From NCBI GenBank assembly GCA_021151605.1, contig JAGKWZ010000004.1:1-64000 (forward strand): a stretch of DNA of 64,000 nt. The letters run 5' to 3'. Under the pieces are notes generated by a model that did not search any database, was not told the DNA's origin, and worked only from the letters and a program-made list of their open reading frames with translations. Source of the DNA: Verrucomicrobiaceae bacterium (GTDB taxonomy: Bacteria; Verrucomicrobiota; Verrucomicrobiia; Verrucomicrobiales; Verrucomicrobiaceae). A program made the position numbers and the translations under genes. Positions 16,314 through 24,468 of this stretch are shown here, piece after piece; positions within the stretch are counted from its first letter, which is position 1; each line of letters starts with the position of its first letter.

Positions 16314-17105
16314 TTAGCGGGCTGCAACGGGAGCAGGCGCACCGTTCTTCGCGGCGGCGTTGGCGGACATTTCTTTTGCCCAGTCATCGAATTCCTTAGC
16401 TTCCATCACTTCAATCACCGCTTTCATCTGGGCATGGCCCGGGCCGCAAAGCTGGCCACAAATGATATCCCATGTGCCAGTTTTGACGGGCTTAAACCAC
16501 ATATGAGCTTTCACGCCAGGGCAGGCATCCTGAGCAGCGCGCATGGGGACAATGGCGAGGTTGTGGATGACGTCTTTGCTCCCGACATCAACGATCACAG
16601 GTCTCCCAACTGGAAGCTTCATAGTGCCTGGGTTGACGAAGTCGTCCTTGCCGTTGGGGTCGTTCAGTTCACGACCAGTGGCGTTGGTTGGAGAGACAGC
16701 GCGCATATTCCAGGTGCTGAGCATGCTGTCATTACCTGGATATTGGAAGTTCCAGAGGAACTTCTCCCCCAATGCACGCATTTTGATGGTGTCGGCACTG
16801 GTAGGATACTCATCGGCCTGACGTGACCAAAGTGGGAAGGCAAAGCCAAGCAGAAGGATGGCTTCCACGATGACAACGCCGATTTCAATGTGGGTGGTGG
16901 CGTGGCCACGGACGCCATGGTAATCAGCCTTGGGAGTGTTGGTCGCACGATACTTCCAAAAAACATAGATCAGGTAAGTGGACCAGCCGATGAAGAGGAC
17001 GAGCATGACCCAGTGGACGAAACCAAGCATGTGGTCCACAAGACCACCGTGCTCGGAGGCATTCTGGGTGATGCCGAAGGGAATGTTAATATCTGAAATA
17101 CTCAT
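16314..17105 (-). CDS. coxB: Cytochrome c oxidase subunit II (CuA)
   Basis: A 263-residue protein with two membrane helices (about 27-49 and 72-93) and a periplasmic cupredoxin domain. The dinuclear CuA ligands are all present: His181, Cys216, Cys220, His224 and Met227 in the CGQLCGPGHAQM motif. The family's usual Glu between the cysteines, which binds through its backbone carbonyl, is Gln here. No cytochrome c domain is fused to the C-terminus. The tail is Ala/Pro-rich (AAAKNGAPAPVAAR). Unusually, it is encoded after subunits I, III and IV and not before subunit I. Confidence 0.95.
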   Translation of the reverse strand: MSISDINIPFGITQNASEHGGLVDHMLGFVHWVMLVLFIGWSTYLIYVFWKYRATNTPKADYHGVRGHATTHIEIGVVIVEAILLLGFAFPLWSRQADEYPTSADTIKMRALGEKFLWNFQYPGNDSMLSTWNMRAVSPTNATGRELNDPNGKDDFVNPGTMKLPVGRPVIVDVGSKDVIHNLAIVPMRAAQDACPGVKAHMWFKPVKTGTWDIICGQLCGPGHAQMKAVIEVMEAKEFDDWAKEMSANAAAKNGAPAPVAAR

Positions 17106-17132
17106 GTGAGGTCAGCGGGGGAGGGTTGAAAA

Positions 17133-17306
17133 TCAGAGAGAAGGGCTGAGGCGTTGCTGCTTGCGAGCAAAATTGAAGACGACCAAGGCAACACAAGCCA
17201 TTCCAAGAACCAAAAAGCCAAGCATAACGAGCACGGCAATATCCTGAGCCTGAGCGATAACGCTGTTAGGATCGGCTTTGCAGGTGGCGCAGGCGAGGGG
17301 AAACAT
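17133..17306 (-). CDS. 57-residue single-span membrane protein in the oxidase operon
   Basis: It reads MFPLACATCKADPNSVIAQA, then one membrane helix (about 24-44, VLVMLGFLVLGMACVALVVF) and a short basic tail ending QQRLSPSL. The N-terminal CATC pair would be periplasmic if the basic C-terminus is inside. It fits exactly between the neighbouring genes, 27 bases from coxB, which supports it being real. It could be a small oxidase subunit or a copper/thiol assembly factor; no family recognised. Confidence 0.65.
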   Translation of the reverse strand: MFPLACATCKADPNSVIAQAQDIAVLVMLGFLVLGMACVALVVFNFARKQQRLSPSL

Positions 17307-17343
17307 GTTCAAAAGGTGATCAAAGATTCGTCAAGAAGGTAAG

Positions 17344-17550
17344 TCAGACGATGATTTGGCGGGACTTTTTAACGAGATACCAGATCGAGTATGCGATCAG
17401 TCCGAGACTCGTCCAGCCAGCGATGTGGCCAAGATGAGTTATGCCAAGTTCGAGGGCTTTTTCTGGCGCAAGGCGCGTCCACAGCCAAAAGCCTCCGTCG
17501 CAGAGGACTGCGAAGAATAGGAAGACATAATGGAAGTGCTTGAGCGACAT
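17344..17550 (-). CDS. 68-residue two-span membrane protein in the oxidase operon
   Basis: It starts MSLKHFHYVFLFFAVLCDGG, with two hydrophobic segments (about 7-25 and 42-58) and a basic C-terminus (VKKSRQIIV). A possible upstream start at 17616 adds an unlikely extension overlapping the previous gene. It lies 28 bases downstream of subunit IV and 37 bases upstream of the 57-residue protein, inside the oxidase operon. It is probably an accessory oxidase subunit or assembly protein; not recognised. Confidence 0.65.
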   Translation of the reverse strand: MSLKHFHYVFLFFAVLCDGGFWLWTRLAPEKALELGITHLGHIAGWTSLGLIAYSIWYLVKKSRQIIV

Positions 17551-17578
17551 ATAAAAAGGCGGGTGGGCAGTGAAACAA

Positions 17579-17899
17579 TCAGTGAGAGTAAAAATCTTTG
17601 AAGACCAACGGATCAAGGCTGCTCCAATAGAAGAGAAGGAACAGGGCGGTCACAAAGACGAGGGTGAAGGCAAGGAACTTGTAGATCAGTTTGGCCTCAT
17701 GATTAAGGTGCATGAAGATCAAGGCAACGAGACCAGCTTTGATCGTGGCGAGGATCATGCCGACGATGATATTCTGACCATGAGTGGCGAGTTCAACCGT
17801 CGAGAGCCAGACCGTAAGGACGGTGCAGACGGCAAGTATGCCACCGATCCAAAGGATCTTGCGGACGGCTTTTTTGATTTCTTCGGGGCTGTCAGCCAT
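17579..17899 (-). CDS. Cytochrome c oxidase subunit IV (prokaryotic type)
   Basis: A 106-residue protein starting MADSPEEIKKAVRKIL, with three membrane helices and the family signature IKAGLVALIFMHLNHE (about 60-75). It stabilises the catalytic core of heme-copper oxidases. It lies 35 bases downstream of subunit III. A longer start at 17971 would overlap coxC and is not needed. Confidence 0.9.
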   Translation of the reverse strand: MADSPEEIKKAVRKILWIGGILAVCTVLTVWLSTVELATHGQNIIVGMILATIKAGLVALIFMHLNHEAKLIYKFLAFTLVFVTALFLLFYWSSLDPLVFKDFYSH

Positions 17900-17934
17900 G
17901 ACGTGATGGGTGTGAAAGTTGTAAAAACAAAGTG

Positions 17935-19311
17935 CTACAGGAGATACAGAAGCGGGAAGAGGAAGATCCAAACAAGGTCAACGAAATGCCAGAAGAGTCC
18001 GCCGACTTCGACACGATTGGCGAGACGCTCGGGATCTTCGCGGAGCATTTTCCCATTGAAGATCACGAAGTAAGCGAGGATGAGCGCACCGGCGACGACA
18101 TGCAGACCATGCAGACCAGTGAGGGTGAAGTAGATGGCGTAGAAGCTATTGAGCTTTGGCGTGAAATTGGAGAAGAATTGGACATCTTTGCGCTCAAGTT
18201 GCACCTCGGGATGGTGGCTCCCGTGGGCATCTCCATGCTCGGCGGGTGCATGAGCTTCGGCCTTGTGTGCACCGTCAGCGTGAGCGGCTTCGGGTGTGGC
18301 TGATTTGATATGAAGGTAAAAGAGGTGCTTTTGCTGAGTGGCACTTTTGTTGGGGTCACGAGAATCACCGTATTTCTCTTTGAACTCGGTAGTGGCGTGC
18401 TCGCGCTGCTCGATGAAGGCGTTTTTCCATGCGCTGCCGAGATAGTGCTCATTCCAAGCGAGAGACTTTTCCTTGTCTGGTGTGCCGCGGAGATCGACGC
18501 CATCCACCTCAATGGTCATTTTGTCGTTGATGACCTTGCCTTCGACAGATGTGCCATCACGGAAGGAAATCAATTTGGCATCTGGACCTGGCTTGGCGAG
18601 CAGCTTGGAAGGTGGCACCAAGAAGGTGAGAGGAGTGGTCGGCAAAAGCTTCACGGTCCACTGTGGAACTTCCTTCAAACCATCGGCCTTGGCTTTTGCC
18701 TCGGCTTTCGCGCGTGCCTCAGCCTTGATGAGAGCGAAACTGCTAGCATTAAGGTCGATTTCCTCACCTGACTCAGTTTTAAACTTCGGAACATCACCCT
18801 TCACATAAGGTAGGACATAGCTAATAGGGTCGGCATCAACGGCGCTTGTTTTTCCCGCCACAGTAAGATTCAGCGCTTTCACATCGCCAAACTCGATCTC
18901 ATATCCGTGTGGGAGGTGACCGGTGAGGATGGTGCCGTCAGTTAGAGTGACCGAGTAGTGGGCGAACTTGCCTCTGTATTCGATGGACTTGATAACCATG
19001 AATGTCATCGCGCAAAGCACGGTGATGATCATGTAGAGTCGGAACTGGGCTATCTTGCGCAGCTTGAGGCTGGCCCAAGCAAGCAAAACAGTCACGGAGG
19101 AACCAATGAGGACTAGCGTGTTGACGAAGCCGAGGGTGACGCCCAGTTCATGCACTGGCCATGGATAGTCAGCACCTACGCGTAGGAAGATATAGGAGGA
19201 GAACAAACCACCGAAGAGCATTACCTCCGAGGCGAGAAAGAGCCAGATGCCGACTTTGGCGTTGTATAGACCCGTGTCTGGGCGGGCGGTGACTGTGTAG
19301 GGGATGTCCAT
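17935..19311 (-). CDS. coxC: Cytochrome c oxidase subunit III with a large internal soluble insertion
   Basis: A 458-residue protein; family members of this five-helix class are usually about 200 residues. Residues 1-113 (GLYNAKVGIWLFLASEVMLF onward, three helices) and 384-458 (YAIYFTLTGLHGLHVVAGAL and the final helices) form a normal subunit III. Between helix 3 and helix 4 sits an extra region of roughly 270 residues. It has two DGT-containing beta-like segments (LTDGTILTGHLPHG, FRDGTSVEGKV), an Ala/Lys/Glu helix (KAEARAKAEAKAKA, 196-209), an alpha-rich part and a His-rich stretch (HADGAHKAEAHAPAEHGD, 344-361). No stop or frame change marks the insertion. Confidence 0.9.
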   Translation of the reverse strand: MDIPYTVTARPDTGLYNAKVGIWLFLASEVMLFGGLFSSYIFLRVGADYPWPVHELGVTLGFVNTLVLIGSSVTVLLAWASLKLRKIAQFRLYMIITVLCAMTFMVIKSIEYRGKFAHYSVTLTDGTILTGHLPHGYEIEFGDVKALNLTVAGKTSAVDADPISYVLPYVKGDVPKFKTESGEEIDLNASSFALIKAEARAKAEAKAKADGLKEVPQWTVKLLPTTPLTFLVPPSKLLAKPGPDAKLISFRDGTSVEGKVINDKMTIEVDGVDLRGTPDKEKSLAWNEHYLGSAWKNAFIEQREHATTEFKEKYGDSRDPNKSATQQKHLFYLHIKSATPEAAHADGAHKAEAHAPAEHGDAHGSHHPEVQLERKDVQFFSNFTPKLNSFYAIYFTLTGLHGLHVVAGALILAYFVIFNGKMLREDPERLANRVEVGGLFWHFVDLVWIFLFPLLYLL

Positions 19312-19352
19312 GTGAGGTCGCGGTTTTCGGTTCGCGGTTCGCAGTTAATGAA

Positions 19353-21305
19353 TCAATGATGGGCCACGGTGACCGGAGCAGTGGGGACGGCAGAAGGTTC
19401 AGCTGCTTTGCCGGGCTCGGACTCCCACTGCGGGAAATAATCCTGGCTCATTCCCGGGACGCTGTATTCATAAGGGCCACGAACGGCGACAATGTCGAAA
19501 GTGAAGTTTCCATGGGGTGGCGGTGTTGGAGTGGCCCACTCGAGCGTCGTGCAGTTCCATGGGTTGTCACTGGTGACTTTTTCGCCGCCTTTGATGCTCA
19601 GCCAGAAATTTAAAATGAAGGGTACTTGGCCAAGCATGAGTATAATAGCACCGAAGGTCATGAGAACATTCAGGCCAAGAAGGTTGTTCGGGACATCCAT
19701 GCCAAAGATACCGAAGAAACCGGAGGTGAGTTCGGTAAACCAGTTGGAGGCGGAAGAAGTCTGCTCGAAATACTTCCCGCCATCATACCAGCGACGGTGG
19801 AAGCCACCCATGCCTTGGATAAACATCGGAGCGAAGACAAGGTTCATACCAACAAGTGAAGGCCAGAAGTGAAGCCTGCCGAGGAAGTCATTCATCTTGC
19901 GACCTGTGGCCTTCGGATACCAGTGATAAACGCCAGCGAAGAAAGCGAAAATGGAACCAGGAGCCACAACGTAGTGGAAGTGACCGATGACGTAATAAGT
20001 GTCATGCAGGGCAAGGTCGATGAAGATGAAGGCCAAGGGCAGACCCGTCAGACCACCAATACCAAACATGGGAAGGAATGCCGAGGCGAAGAGCATCTGC
20101 GGATTGAAGCGGATGGAGCCCCCGTAGAGTGAAATCATCAGACCCGTGAGAAGGATTACAGACGGAACTGAGATCAGCACTGTGGTGATCTGGAAATAGG
20201 TGGACATCATGGTGCCCATGCCAGTCAAATACATGTGATGAGCCCAGACGAGGAAGCTCAAAAAGCCAAGGGTAAGACCTGCATAGACCATGGCTTTGTA
20301 GCCCCAGAGCGGACGGCGAGTGTTCGCCGGGATGACTTCCGTCAAAATAGCAAAGGCAGGAAGAATGAGCACATACACTTCGGGATGAGCGAGGAACCAG
20401 AAGAGATGCTGGTATAGCAGTGGGCTACCACCGCCGGAAATGTCGAGGTGCTGACCACCTTCCATCAAGCCGGTCGGCAGGAAGAAACTTGAACCAAACA
20501 CGCGGTCAGAAAACTGGAGAAGGGCTGCAACTTCGAGCGGGGGGAAAGCAAGGAGAAGCAAGAAGGCGACGATGAACATGGCCCAGCAGAAGAAAGGCAT
20601 GCGCATCCAGGACATCCCTTTGGCACGGAGGTTGATGACCGTGGTGATGACGTTCACCGATCCGAGCAGGGAAGCTGATATATTAAACACCATGCTCAAC
20701 AACCACCAAGTGTGGCCATGCATCCAAACATTCGTCACAGCGAGATTCGTGGTAGAGGCAAGCGGGGAATACATCGTCCAGCCTGTTTGCACAGAACCGG
20801 TGCCTAGAAAGAAGGCAGCAAACATACCGACTCCGCTGATGAAGAAGAGCCAATAGCTCCACATGTTCAGGCGTGGGAAAGCCATGTCGATGGTGCCAAT
20901 CTGGAGCGGCATGACGAAGTTCACAAAACCGGCGAAGCCGAGTGGCACGATGCCGAGGAACACCATGATGGTGCCGTGCATAGCACCGAGCATGTTGTAG
21001 AGTTCACCGTTGATCACACCACCGGGTGCCCAGCGGCCAAACATCTCATTGAAGATCGTTCCGATGAAAGGAAGCTTGCCCACAAAATCAAAGCCAGGAA
21101 CGGGCTGACCTGGGTAGGCAATGCTCCAGCGCATCATGAGCATGAGGAAAAATCCGAAGAGCAGGAACAAGAGACCAGTCACTGCATACTGAATGCCGAT
21201 GGTCTTGTGGTCTGTGGAGAAGATGTACTTGCCAATGAACCCCGGCTCATGGTGGTCATGCGCATGATCGTGGGAGTGATCGTGAGTGTGGGCAGCGGCG
21301 CTCAT
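19353..21305 (-). CDS. coxA: Cytochrome c oxidase subunit I (aa3-type)
   Basis: A 650-residue catalytic subunit. The HPEVY motif with the CuB-ligand His, D-channel Glu and cross-linked Tyr marks an A1-type oxidase, with Ala in place of the usual Gly before His. WAHHMYLTGM supplies two further CuB histidines. HDTYYVIGHFHYV carries the heme a3 and heme a ligands, and MHGTIMVF the other heme a ligand. The N-terminus is His/Asp-rich (HTHDHSHDHAHDHHEPG), a possible metal-binding tail. The C-terminus is Ala/Pro-rich and ends in HH. It is the first gene after the terminator at 21411-21446, so it probably has its own promoter in 21306-21410. Confidence 0.96.
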   Translation of the reverse strand: MSAAAHTHDHSHDHAHDHHEPGFIGKYIFSTDHKTIGIQYAVTGLLFLLFGFFLMLMMRWSIAYPGQPVPGFDFVGKLPFIGTIFNEMFGRWAPGGVINGELYNMLGAMHGTIMVFLGIVPLGFAGFVNFVMPLQIGTIDMAFPRLNMWSYWLFFISGVGMFAAFFLGTGSVQTGWTMYSPLASTTNLAVTNVWMHGHTWWLLSMVFNISASLLGSVNVITTVINLRAKGMSWMRMPFFCWAMFIVAFLLLLAFPPLEVAALLQFSDRVFGSSFFLPTGLMEGGQHLDISGGGSPLLYQHLFWFLAHPEVYVLILPAFAILTEVIPANTRRPLWGYKAMVYAGLTLGFLSFLVWAHHMYLTGMGTMMSTYFQITTVLISVPSVILLTGLMISLYGGSIRFNPQMLFASAFLPMFGIGGLTGLPLAFIFIDLALHDTYYVIGHFHYVVAPGSIFAFFAGVYHWYPKATGRKMNDFLGRLHFWPSLVGMNLVFAPMFIQGMGGFHRRWYDGGKYFEQTSSASNWFTELTSGFFGIFGMDVPNNLLGLNVLMTFGAIILMLGQVPFILNFWLSIKGGEKVTSDNPWNCTTLEWATPTPPPHGNFTFDIVAVRGPYEYSVPGMSQDYFPQWESEPGKAAEPSAVPTAPVTVAHH

Positions 21306-21410
21306 AGAATTTGGGTCAAGGGGTCAGAGGATCAAGAAATCGACAAGGAGAAAACGTGGTGTCGAAGTTTGGGAGATTCAGGGAAAAGAAAATTTTAGCA
21401 GCTCGAAGGC

Positions 21411-21446
21411 CAAAAAACCACGCGCATCACCAGTGGAGATGCGCGC
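21411..21446 (-). terminator. Rho-independent terminator of the actE-F/ccoNO-like operon
   Basis: Perfect 8-base-pair stem CGCGCATC / GATGCGCG (21421-21428 and 21438-21445). On the minus strand it is followed by TGG and six T residues (complement of 21412-21417). It lies about 100 bases after the stop of the cytochrome c gene and before coxA, dividing the respiratory block into two transcription units. Confidence 0.85.
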
Positions 21447-21544
21447 ACGAGAACGGGACTGATTAAGCAGCACCATCTCGACAAAGGCGCATTGGGTCGC
21501 CTTGCTTGATGAGAACAGCTTCACATGCGTCATGATGATTCGAC

Positions 21545-22273
21545 TTACTTGGCTGCGGGAGCGGCAGCAGCAGTGGCTCCAGGACCGGCGGGGATCTCTC
21601 CAGGAACATTCTTGTCCTTAAAAGGAGCCAGATCGGCTTCAGTCCACTGAGTGGCACGCTTCTCCTCGGAGCGGACTTTTTCGACCATCTCCTTGGTGAC
21701 CATTGTGGCTTCATTGCCCCAGGTATTGCGGATGTAAGTCAAAACATTGGCGAGATCGCCAGCAGACATGGCAGCGCCGAAGGGCATCATGCCTCCAGGG
21801 GTGTTGTAGCCCTGTCCTTTCACAGTGATGGCTCCGGTCAAACCGTGCTGAGTGACGCGGATGAGACGTTCCGTGCCGCCGAGAACCCACTCAGAACCGG
21901 CGAGCGGCGGGAACTGGCCGGGGATGCCCATGCCATTCCCCTGATGGCAGCCACCACAGACAGCGTAGCCGGAAGCGCCTTTTTTCATCGCGGTCTGGAA
22001 TGGATCTGAACCTGCATTAGGATTCTTGTCTGCAGGGCGGGGATCAGGAGCAGCCGCAAAGTTGAAAGGATTGCTGGTATTGAAACTCCAGCCGCCAGCC
22101 ATAACTCCTAGCTGGCCGCCACCGATGATGGCGACGATCATGCCAAGAAAGATGACCAACATTGGAACGGGCTCGCGACCGGCCTGCATGTCTTGTTTCT
22201 CACGCTTCACAGCGGCGTGAAGACGATCAAGATCAGTGCTGTCGGGTTGGAAGCTTTGGGAGGGGGCGCTCAT
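21545..22273 (-). CDS. Membrane-anchored mono-heme cytochrome c
   Basis: A 242-residue protein: cytoplasmic N-terminus (about 1-36), one membrane helix (PMLVIFLGMIVAIIGGGQLG, about 37-60), then a periplasmic class I cytochrome c domain. The heme motif CGGCH is near residue 106, and a methionine-containing segment (GGMMPFGAAMSAGDLANVLTY, in part) supplies the distal ligand. The tail is Ala/Pro-rich (GPGATAAAAPAAK). It follows the CcoO-like gene by 12 bases. By position it could act like CcoP or as the electron carrier from the actE/F complex to the oxidase. Confidence 0.9.
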   Translation of the reverse strand: MSAPSQSFQPDSTDLDRLHAAVKREKQDMQAGREPVPMLVIFLGMIVAIIGGGQLGVMAGGWSFNTSNPFNFAAAPDPRPADKNPNAGSDPFQTAMKKGASGYAVCGGCHQGNGMGIPGQFPPLAGSEWVLGGTERLIRVTQHGLTGAITVKGQGYNTPGGMMPFGAAMSAGDLANVLTYIRNTWGNEATMVTKEMVEKVRSEEKRATQWTEADLAPFKDKNVPGEIPAGPGATAAAAPAAK

Positions 22274-22285
22274 GAAACTGGGGCG

Positions 22286-22972
22286 TTATTTCTTCGCGGG
22301 AGCAGGAGCTGCGGCCACAGCGGGCGCGACACCAGGGACGGGATAGTCCTTTTTGAGGGATAGGAGGTAATCGACAAGGGCTTCAGCCTCTTCGGTGGGG
22401 ACGATTTCCATACCAGATTCTTCGGCGAATTTACCAGAAAGCTTGATGGCTTTGTCAGCCACAGGACCCTGGGCTTTACGGACAGTGTACAAATTCTTGA
22501 AGGCGGGCATGTTCGACCAGTCGTGGAGGGATCGCGGCGAGAAGAGCATCTGGTGGATGACTTCACGAGCCGGGGCGCGCCAGCCGTAGTTGGTAAGGTC
22601 AGGTCCGGTGCGGACGATGCCGAGCGGAGCATACGGCTCGCCGAGGTAGTCAAGGAGTGTGTTCGAGCGGGTTGGAAGAGCAGGACGTGGATCTTGATCT
22701 TGGCCAGAGCCTCTGCGCCAGCCGTCCAAGGCAAGCTGGGTGGGACGGATCATCTGGGTGTGACACTGAGCACAGCCTTCGCGGGCATAAATGATCTGTC
22801 CCTGACGGTTGATAGGAGCAGGTGGGTAGTAGCCCTCGACGCCGTCTTTGTCCTTATCATAGGCGACCGGGGAGAGCGCCTGATACTTGAGGACAGGGAT
22901 GATGATGAGGCAGAGCCACGGAAGACCGAAGCTGGCGATGAGACCGAGGATGAAGGTGCGGAAGTTGCTCAT
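22286..22972 (-). CDS. CcoO/FixO-like mono-heme cytochrome c subunit
   Basis: A 228-residue protein with an N-terminal membrane helix (about 7-27) and a CcoO-type cytochrome domain. The heme motif CAQCHTQMIRP lies near residues 68-78. CcoO-typical blocks include LDYLGEPYAPLGIVRTGPDLTNYGWR (in part: RTGPDLTNYG) and a late Met-bearing SNMPAF segment. The tail is Ala/Pro-rich (PAVAAAPAPAKK). It overlaps the CcoN-like gene by four bases, so the two are made as a pair. In cbb3 oxidases CcoO feeds electrons to CcoN; whether that holds here depends on the partner, whose active site is degenerate. Confidence 0.88.
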   Translation of the reverse strand: MSNFRTFILGLIASFGLPWLCLIIIPVLKYQALSPVAYDKDKDGVEGYYPPAPINRQGQIIYAREGCAQCHTQMIRPTQLALDGWRRGSGQDQDPRPALPTRSNTLLDYLGEPYAPLGIVRTGPDLTNYGWRAPAREVIHQMLFSPRSLHDWSNMPAFKNLYTVRKAQGPVADKAIKLSGKFAEESGMEIVPTEEAEALVDYLLSLKKDYPVPGVAPAVAAAPAPAKK

Positions 22973-24450
22973 GCGTGGGCGGCGTGAGGGGTATCGTCAT
23001 GCGCTGAGTGCAGCAACGTCGGAGCGGAACTGCGGCGGCCAAGACCGGCCACCATGAGCATGAGGTGAATAAGGAACCAGATGTTGGACCAGGTGATCAG
23101 CGTCCAAGCAAGAGCACGTGCGATGATGTAAGGGCGCGCATTCAGCGCGAGCTGCATGAAGTCCTGATCCCACATCTCAGGAGCATTGAGGTCGCCTCCC
23201 TGCTGAACACCAGCAACGAGGCTGGTCACAACGATGGTGGCGATGCCGTAGGTGGAGAACCAGAAGTGATTGCGAATCAGGCGAACGCTAAGCCACTCGC
23301 AGCCAGAAAGGCGAGGCACGATGTAGTAGATGGCTCCGAAAACGCTCATGCTGAAGAATCCATACACGGCGACGATCTGGAAACCATAGCTAGCGTGGGT
23401 GAATTGAAGTGTGGCACCCGTCGTGTAGTTTGAGAGCAGCACCAAGATCAGACCCGAGATCGGATAGAAGAGGGCACCCAAGAAGGTGAAACGCAATGTC
23501 GGCGAGGTTGCGACGAGGTTGTGTTTGCCAAGTGTGGTAAGGTGGTGGTTCAAGCCGACAACACCAACAGGGATAAGGAGCAGGGTGCCGGTCAAAGCAC
23601 CAACGGAAGGCATCCAAGCCGGAAGAGGACCACCCATATATGCCTGCATTCCAGTCCATCCGCCGAGAATCGCGAGCGCCCAGAAGCCGAGTTTGGCAAG
23701 CTCTGCGCTAGCGATTGGCTGACCTGTGATCTTCGGGATGAAGTAGTAGGCGGAGCCAAGGGCGACAGGAGTGAAAAAGAGAAGGATCAGGCCGTGAACA
23801 TACCAAGCATTGATTCCGGCACCCAAAGCGCCGAGGCTTGGAATGCAATGGAGGCAGACATTGGCGGTAATGAAGATCCATGGGAACCAGAAGCAGGCAC
23901 CCAAGACATACCAAGAGCTGACCATGAAGCCTTCAGGTCGGAAGGCGCGGGCGAACATGTTCACCATCGGCCAAGCGAAAGTCAGAAAGGACACGAGAAG
24001 GATCGGCCAGACCCAGCGGGGCATTTCCAACCACTGCATGGAGGTATTGCCACCGAAAAGAATGCTAAGAAGGCCAAGGGTGATGGCGATGTTCCAAAAA
24101 ACGCCAGCCACATAGAGAAGACTTTTGCCACTCTTGAGTTCCTGGCCAGAACGACGGGCCATGAGCCAAAGCATGACTCCCAGGCCGGCCTGGATGCCCC
24201 AGCCGTAGACGAGGGCGTTGAGATGGGTCGGCTGCAGGCGGCCAAACTGAAGAACAGGACAGTCACCGAGGAATGACGGAGCGAAGAGTTTGACCGCGGC
24301 GAGCACTCCTAGAATGGTGGAAGCCATGAGCCAGAAGGCTCCATTGAGGAAAAGGAACAGCACTGGGCCTTTGACCGACTTGTCTATCGCCGCACGGCGA
24401 AGGTTGTCAGCCTGGAGGTCCGAGTCTGCGGATGAGGAATTCGTCTGCAT
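22969..24450 (-). CDS. CcoN-like heme-copper oxidase subunit I homologue with degenerate active site
   Basis: A 493-residue protein with about 12 membrane helices that aligns by eye along its length with cbb3 subunit I. The low-spin heme His is present (GRLQPTHLNAL). One CuB-region His is present (WYVHG). The CcoN segment LYIWAGPHH, which holds the cross-linked Tyr and two CuB histidines, reads LGGWTGMQA here. The GHVH heme motif reads THAS, keeping only the first His. So three of the essential ligands and the Tyr appear to be missing. It probably binds one or two hemes but is unlikely to reduce oxygen in the standard way. It ends HAAHA and overlaps the CcoO-like gene. Confidence 0.85.
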   Translation of the reverse strand: MQTNSSSADSDLQADNLRRAAIDKSVKGPVLFLFLNGAFWLMASTILGVLAAVKLFAPSFLGDCPVLQFGRLQPTHLNALVYGWGIQAGLGVMLWLMARRSGQELKSGKSLLYVAGVFWNIAITLGLLSILFGGNTSMQWLEMPRWVWPILLVSFLTFAWPMVNMFARAFRPEGFMVSSWYVLGACFWFPWIFITANVCLHCIPSLGALGAGINAWYVHGLILLFFTPVALGSAYYFIPKITGQPIASAELAKLGFWALAILGGWTGMQAYMGGPLPAWMPSVGALTGTLLLIPVGVVGLNHHLTTLGKHNLVATSPTLRFTFLGALFYPISGLILVLLSNYTTGATLQFTHASYGFQIVAVYGFFSMSVFGAIYYIVPRLSGCEWLSVRLIRNHFWFSTYGIATIVVTSLVAGVQQGGDLNAPEMWDQDFMQLALNARPYIIARALAWTLITWSNIWFLIHLMLMVAGLGRRSSAPTLLHSAHDDTPHAAHA

Positions 24451-24468
24451 CGTGGAGAAGAAAGGCCG

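Noticed and set aside
23521..24276. 251-codon plus-strand frame opposite the CcoN-like gene
   Set aside because: Highly charged composition typical of the complement of membrane-protein genes; no domain and no context support.
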